Assembly (NCBI GenBank): GCA_937905835.1
Contig: CALCXK010000043.1
Span: 1-24,456 of the forward strand
Direction of reading: 5' to 3'
Length of the DNA stretch: 24,456 nt
From: an uncultured Ilumatobacter sp.
GTDB taxonomy: Bacteria; Actinomycetota; Acidimicrobiia; Acidimicrobiales; Ilumatobacteraceae
This document shows, in pieces, positions 21,982 to 24,456 of this stretch. Each line of letters begins with the position of its first letter. Positions within the stretch are counted from its first letter, which is position 1. The notes under the pieces are model-generated. The model saw only the letters and a list, made by a program, of their open reading frames with translations, did not search any database and had not been told where the DNA came from. Made by a program: the position numbers and the translations under genes.

Positions 21982-22539
21982 TCAGACTTCGAGCAGTTCG
22001 TGCTCTTTGCGACCGAACGCAGCGTCGATTGCATCGACATGTTCGCTCGTGACCTTGTCGAGCTCTTTCTCGGCCCGTGCGAGCTCGTCTTCGGAGACAA
22101 CGCCGTCCTTCTGCTCGCCTTCCATGTCTTTGCGTGCATCGCGACGAATGTTGCGCAGCGTGATCCTGCCATCTTCAGCCATGTTCTTCGCCACTTTCAC
22201 GTACTCTTTGCGGCGCTCCTCGGTGAGCTGCGGTAGCGACAGGCGAATCGCTATGCCGTCGTTGTTCGGGTTGACGCCGAGGTCACTCTCGCGAATTGCT
22301 TTCTCGATCGCCTCGAGCGAAGAACGGTCGTGCGGCTTGATCAGCAACTGCCGAGCCTCAGGCACCGAAATCGATGCGAGCTGCTGAATCGGCACAGCCG
22401 CGCCGTAGTACTCAATACTGATGCGCTCGACGAGCGCCGGACTGGCACGACCAGTACGCACCGTGCCGAACTGCGACTGGGTGTGTTCGACGGCCCTCTC
22501 CATCTTGTCTATGGCTTCGAGCATCGTGTCGTCAATCAC
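21982..22539 (-). CDS. frr: Ribosome recycling factor
   Basis: The 185-residue protein, the usual length, frees ribosomes from mRNA with EF-G after termination. Conserved blocks are TVRTGRASPALVERI, YYGAAVPIQQLASISVPEARQ, SDLGVNPNNDG, LSLPQLTEERRKEYVK and NIRRDARKDM. The start is taken as GTG 22539, giving MIDDTMLEAIDKMERAV, which lines up with the mycobacterial start MIDEALFDAEEKMEKAV; ATG 22524 is the alternative. The frame is open further upstream into pyrH but is not protein-like. It lies 40 nt after the pyrH stop, with a possible internal promoter in the gap. Confidence 0.95.
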   Translation of the reverse strand: MIDDTMLEAIDKMERAVEHTQSQFGTVRTGRASPALVERISIEYYGAAVPIQQLASISVPEARQLLIKPHDRSSLEAIEKAIRESDLGVNPNNDGIAIRLSLPQLTEERRKEYVKVAKNMAEDGRITLRNIRRDARKDMEGEQKDGVVSEDELARAEKELDKVTSEHVDAIDAAFGRKEHELLEV

Positions 22540-22546
22540 GATATCT

Positions 22547-22552
22547 ATCGTA
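22547..22552 (-). promoter_or_regulatory. Candidate -10 hexamer (TACGAT) upstream of frr
   Basis: On the minus strand TACGAT ends 7 nt before the GTG at 22539, in the short pyrH-frr gap. No clear Shine-Dalgarno sequence precedes this GTG. It could drive a leaderless frr transcript inside the operon. Confidence 0.3.
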
Positions 22553-22579
22553 CCCAAGACAGGCGGGTCAGACGGCGCA

Positions 22580-23317
22580 TCATGCGTGAACAAGCGTTCC
22601 CTCACTACCGCCCTGCACGATGCTCCGCAACGAACCTGGTTTTGACATATCGAACACCACGATGGGGATGTTGTTGTCACGGCAGAAAGCAATAGCTGTT
22701 GAATCCATGACCTTGAGGTCTTTGGTCATCACTTCCATGTAGCTCACAGCGTCATACTTGATCGCACCAGGGTCAGTACGCGGGTCAGCGCTGTAGACCC
22801 CGTCGACACCCGAGTGCGTTCCTTTGATCACCACCTCGGCTTCGATTTCGGCGGCGCGGAGCGCGGCAGCGGTGTCGGTGGTAAAGAACGGGTTCCCGGT
22901 GCCGGCAGCAAAGATCACGACGCGGCCCTTTTCGAGGTGGCGGACAGCACGACGTCGGATGTATGCCTCGGCGATCCGCGGCATCTCGATGGCCGACTGC
23001 ACTCGCGTTTCCTGCCCTTGACGTTCGAGCGCGTCCTGCAGCGCGAGCGCGTTCATCACCGTGCCGAGCATTCCGATGTGGTCGCTCTGTGTCGGGTCCA
23101 TCCCGGCGAGCGAACCCGTTCGTCCGCGCCAGAAGTTGCCGCCGCCAACGACGACCGCAACGTCGACCCCGAGGTTCTGGCGCAGATCGATGATCTCCGC
23201 TGCTGTCGACTCAAGCGTGGCGCCGTCGAGTCCGATGCCCGACTCGCCGGCCAACGCCTCACCTGAAGGCTTGAACACGATTCGTTTGAAGCTCGGACGT
23301 TGTTCTCGTTGCGTCAT
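22580..23317 (-). CDS. pyrH: Uridylate kinase (UMP kinase)
   Basis: The 245-residue amino-acid-kinase-fold enzyme phosphorylates UMP to UDP. Motifs are the phosphate loop FKPSGEALAG (K16), GGGNFWRGRT (58-67), the hexamer-interface and UMP region DHIGMLGTVMNALALQD (79-95), GTGNPFFTTDTAA (139-151) and the ATP region VDGVYSADPRTDP (171-183). A Leu that is common after the first Lys (KLSGE) is Pro here. ATG 23317 is supported by GGAG about 9 nt upstream. It follows tsf after a 232-bp gap with hairpins and is followed closely by frr, in the same direction. Confidence 0.97.
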   Translation of the reverse strand: MTQREQRPSFKRIVFKPSGEALAGESGIGLDGATLESTAAEIIDLRQNLGVDVAVVVGGGNFWRGRTGSLAGMDPTQSDHIGMLGTVMNALALQDALERQGQETRVQSAIEMPRIAEAYIRRRAVRHLEKGRVVIFAAGTGNPFFTTDTAAALRAAEIEAEVVIKGTHSGVDGVYSADPRTDPGAIKYDAVSYMEVMTKDLKVMDSTAIAFCRDNNIPIVVFDMSKPGSLRSIVQGGSEGTLVHA

Positions 23318-23549
23318 TCAGTGTCTCCGTGAGCAGTTGGGTCGGGCGCGGAACAGCCCCGCCGAACGTACTTGACGCGTGACGAGGCTGTTCAATAATT
23401 CGGAGATTCATTAATTCTGGCGTTGACTCCAGAACGTATTGCAGTCCCGAACTCGGCTCACTGAGCGAGGATCGGATCGTTCGAGCCCGAGTTGGCCCTT
23501 GCCAACGAGTCGTGAGGCGTAACGCAGGGATCGTACGATCTGGACCGAA
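23318..23549 (-). promoter_or_regulatory. Structured tsf-pyrH intergenic region (terminator/attenuator and probable pyrH promoter)
   Basis: No coding frame is seen. Next to the tsf end are a perfect 6-bp hairpin gttggc/gccaac (23491-23506) and an overlapping longer one, aactcgg-ctc with gag-c-ccgagtt (23450-23493). The two share bases 23491-23493, so both cannot form fully at once. Nearer to pyrH lies an AT-rich patch (about 23392-23418) with TTGAAC on the minus strand, a plausible promoter zone. The layout suggests that rpsB-tsf and pyrH onward are separate or attenuated transcripts. Confidence 0.45.
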
Positions 23550-24338
23550 TCAGCCGATTTCGACTTGGGCGAAGGCGATGATTGACGCCGAGCCGATGAA
23601 CTGGCTGACCGACTGCTTGTCGTCCTTTGCGTAAGGCTGCTCGAGCAGCGCTACGTCTTTGAAGAAACCGCCGATTCGGCCTTCGACGATTTTTTCTAGT
23701 GCAGCTTCAGGCTTGCCTTCGTTACGTGTGATGGTGATCAGAGTCTCACGTTCGGCTGCGACGACCTCGGCCGGGACATCGTCGCGGCTGAGGTATTTCG
23801 GACGAGCGAATGCCACATGGACTGCAACGTCGTGAGCGAGCGCCTGGGTGCCCTGAGCAATCTCGACGACGACGCCGTTGACACCGCGTCCGCCCTGGAT
23901 GTGCAGGTAGCTGTCGAGAATGTTGCCCTCGGCAGCTTCAATGCGGGCGACCTGACCGATGCTGATGTTCTCCTTCAGCGTGACCTTCAGTTCTTCGAGA
24001 TCCGTTTGACGCTCAGAGATCGCGTCGACGCCCTTCTCAGACACGAGTGCGACGAGGGCGTCGGCCTCGGCCTTGAACGAGTCAGAACCGGCGCTGAAGT
24101 CGGTCTCGCACTTGAGCTCGACGATGGCGCCGACGTTGCCGTTGATTGACATGCTGACCACGCCCTGAATGGCAGCGCGGTCTTCGCGCTTGGCGCTCGC
24201 GGCCAGGCCCTTTTCACGGAGCCACTGCTGGGAGGCCTCCATGTCGCCGTCGTTCTCCTGCAATGCCTTCTTGCAGTCCATCATGCCGGCGCCTGACGCT
24301 ACGCGGAGCGCCTTCACATCTTGTGCGGTGAATGCCAT
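23550..24338 (-). CDS. tsf: Elongation factor Ts
   Basis: The 262-residue protein is the nucleotide exchange factor of EF-Tu. The N-terminal UBA-like domain (4-44) contains LRVASGAGMMDCKKAL, the EF-Ts signature. The core follows with VELKCETDFSAGSDSF (about 73-88), the region that meets EF-Tu and disrupts the Mg site. It is slightly shorter than E. coli EF-Ts (283). ATG 24338 lies 6 nt after the rpsB stop, with GGAAGG in the end of rpsB as a probable ribosome site. The two genes are co-transcribed in nearly all bacteria. Confidence 0.97.
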   Translation of the reverse strand: MAFTAQDVKALRVASGAGMMDCKKALQENDGDMEASQQWLREKGLAASAKREDRAAIQGVVSMSINGNVGAIVELKCETDFSAGSDSFKAEADALVALVSEKGVDAISERQTDLEELKVTLKENISIGQVARIEAAEGNILDSYLHIQGGRGVNGVVVEIAQGTQALAHDVAVHVAFARPKYLSRDDVPAEVVAAERETLITITRNEGKPEAALEKIVEGRIGGFFKDVALLEQPYAKDDKQSVSQFIGSASIIAFAQVEIG

Positions 24339-24344
24339 CTGCGC

Positions 24345-24456
24345 TCAGCCTTCCGTGGTCTCAGCGGGAGTCTCGACCTCGGCGGCTTCGACAGGTGCGG
24401 CCTCAGCGGGAGTCTCGACCTCGGCGGCTTCGACAGGTGCGGCCTCAGCGGGAGTC
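24345..24456 (-). CDS. rpsB: 30S ribosomal protein S2, C-terminal tail only (5' part beyond window)
   Basis: Only the last 36 codons and the TGA (24347-24345) are in the window. They encode an Ala/Glu/Pro/Val tail made of two copies of TPAEAAPVEAAEVE, then TPAETTEG. There is no conserved S2 core here, so the call rests on position: rpsB directly precedes tsf in nearly all bacteria, and acidic C-terminal S2 extensions are common in actinobacteria. The spacing of 6 nt to tsf fits. Confidence 0.8.
   Translation of the reverse strand, partial: TPAEAAPVEAAEVETPAEAAPVEAAEVETPAETTEG
24360..24456. repeat. 42-bp tandem repeat, at least 2.3 exact copies, in the rpsB tail
   Basis: Exact copies span 24360-24401 and 24402-24443, and a third begins at 24444 and is cut by the window edge. 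Each unit encodes 14 residues of the acidic tail. The array may continue beyond the window. Confidence 0.9.

Noticed and set aside
22540..22692. An in-frame N-terminal extension of frr into pyrH
   Set aside because: It overlaps the end of pyrH, and ribosome recycling factors begin at the position equivalent to GTG 22539.
1..24456. Mobile elements, prophage, tRNA or rRNA genes
   Set aside because: I found no transposase, integrase, terminal inverted repeats or tRNA-like cloverleaf; gene order and codon style look uniform throughout.

Overview
The window is a gene-dense, high-GC stretch of a bacterial chromosome, almost certainly from an actinobacterium (Actinomycetota). It may be a deep-branching one such as Acidimicrobiia, but that class-level guess is weak. 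The phylum call rests on four genes with actinobacterial hallmarks: a fused 2-oxoglutarate decarboxylase/dehydrogenase (Kgd/OdhA type) of 1241 residues, the mismatch endonuclease NucS with its C-terminal clamp motif, a mycothiol-dependent formaldehyde dehydrogenase (MscR type), and an operon running rpsB-tsf-pyrH-frr-cdsA-dxr-rseP-ispG. No mobile element, phage gene, CRISPR array, tRNA or rRNA is visible.

Layout. 1-1339 (minus, cut by the window edge) is a protein that joins a PIN/NYN-type ribonuclease domain, an S1-like RNA-binding domain and a long histone-H1-like Lys/Ala tail. A HAD-family hydrolase (1512-2159, plus) diverges from it. An aldo/keto reductase and kgd (6830-2165, minus) follow, divergent from the ABC-F translation factor ettA (6958-8631, plus). 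Next come cysQ-like and enoyl-CoA hydratase genes with overlapping stop and start codons (8877-10441, plus), a VOC/glyoxalase-fold protein (10947-10480, minus), an ABC1/UbiB-type kinase (11213-12832, plus) and nucS (12894-13577, plus). A compact operon of mscR, a metallo-beta-lactamase-fold hydrolase and manA (13763-16451, plus) follows. From 16554 to the right edge everything reads on the minus strand: ispG, rseP, dxr, cdsA, frr, pyrH, tsf and the C-terminal end of rpsB.

Functionally the right third is core machinery: translation (S2, EF-Ts, ribosome recycling factor), UMP synthesis, CDP-diacylglycerol synthesis, two steps of the MEP isoprenoid pathway and a site-2 protease. The middle holds thiol-linked formaldehyde detoxification, non-canonical mismatch repair, phosphoadenosine phosphate turnover and central carbon metabolism.

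The most noteworthy points are: the nuclease-S1-H1-tail fusion with three families of 15-bp DNA repeats; a recurring TANNNT hexamer 6-8 nt upstream of many start codons, suggesting leaderless transcripts; a roughly 240-residue disordered N-terminal extension on CdsA; a 42-bp tandem repeat encoding the acidic tail of S2; and a VOC protein with a Gln/Glu/His/Glu metal-site pattern. I see no clear multi-gene system that is wholly new. Most of the window is conserved housekeeping sequence.
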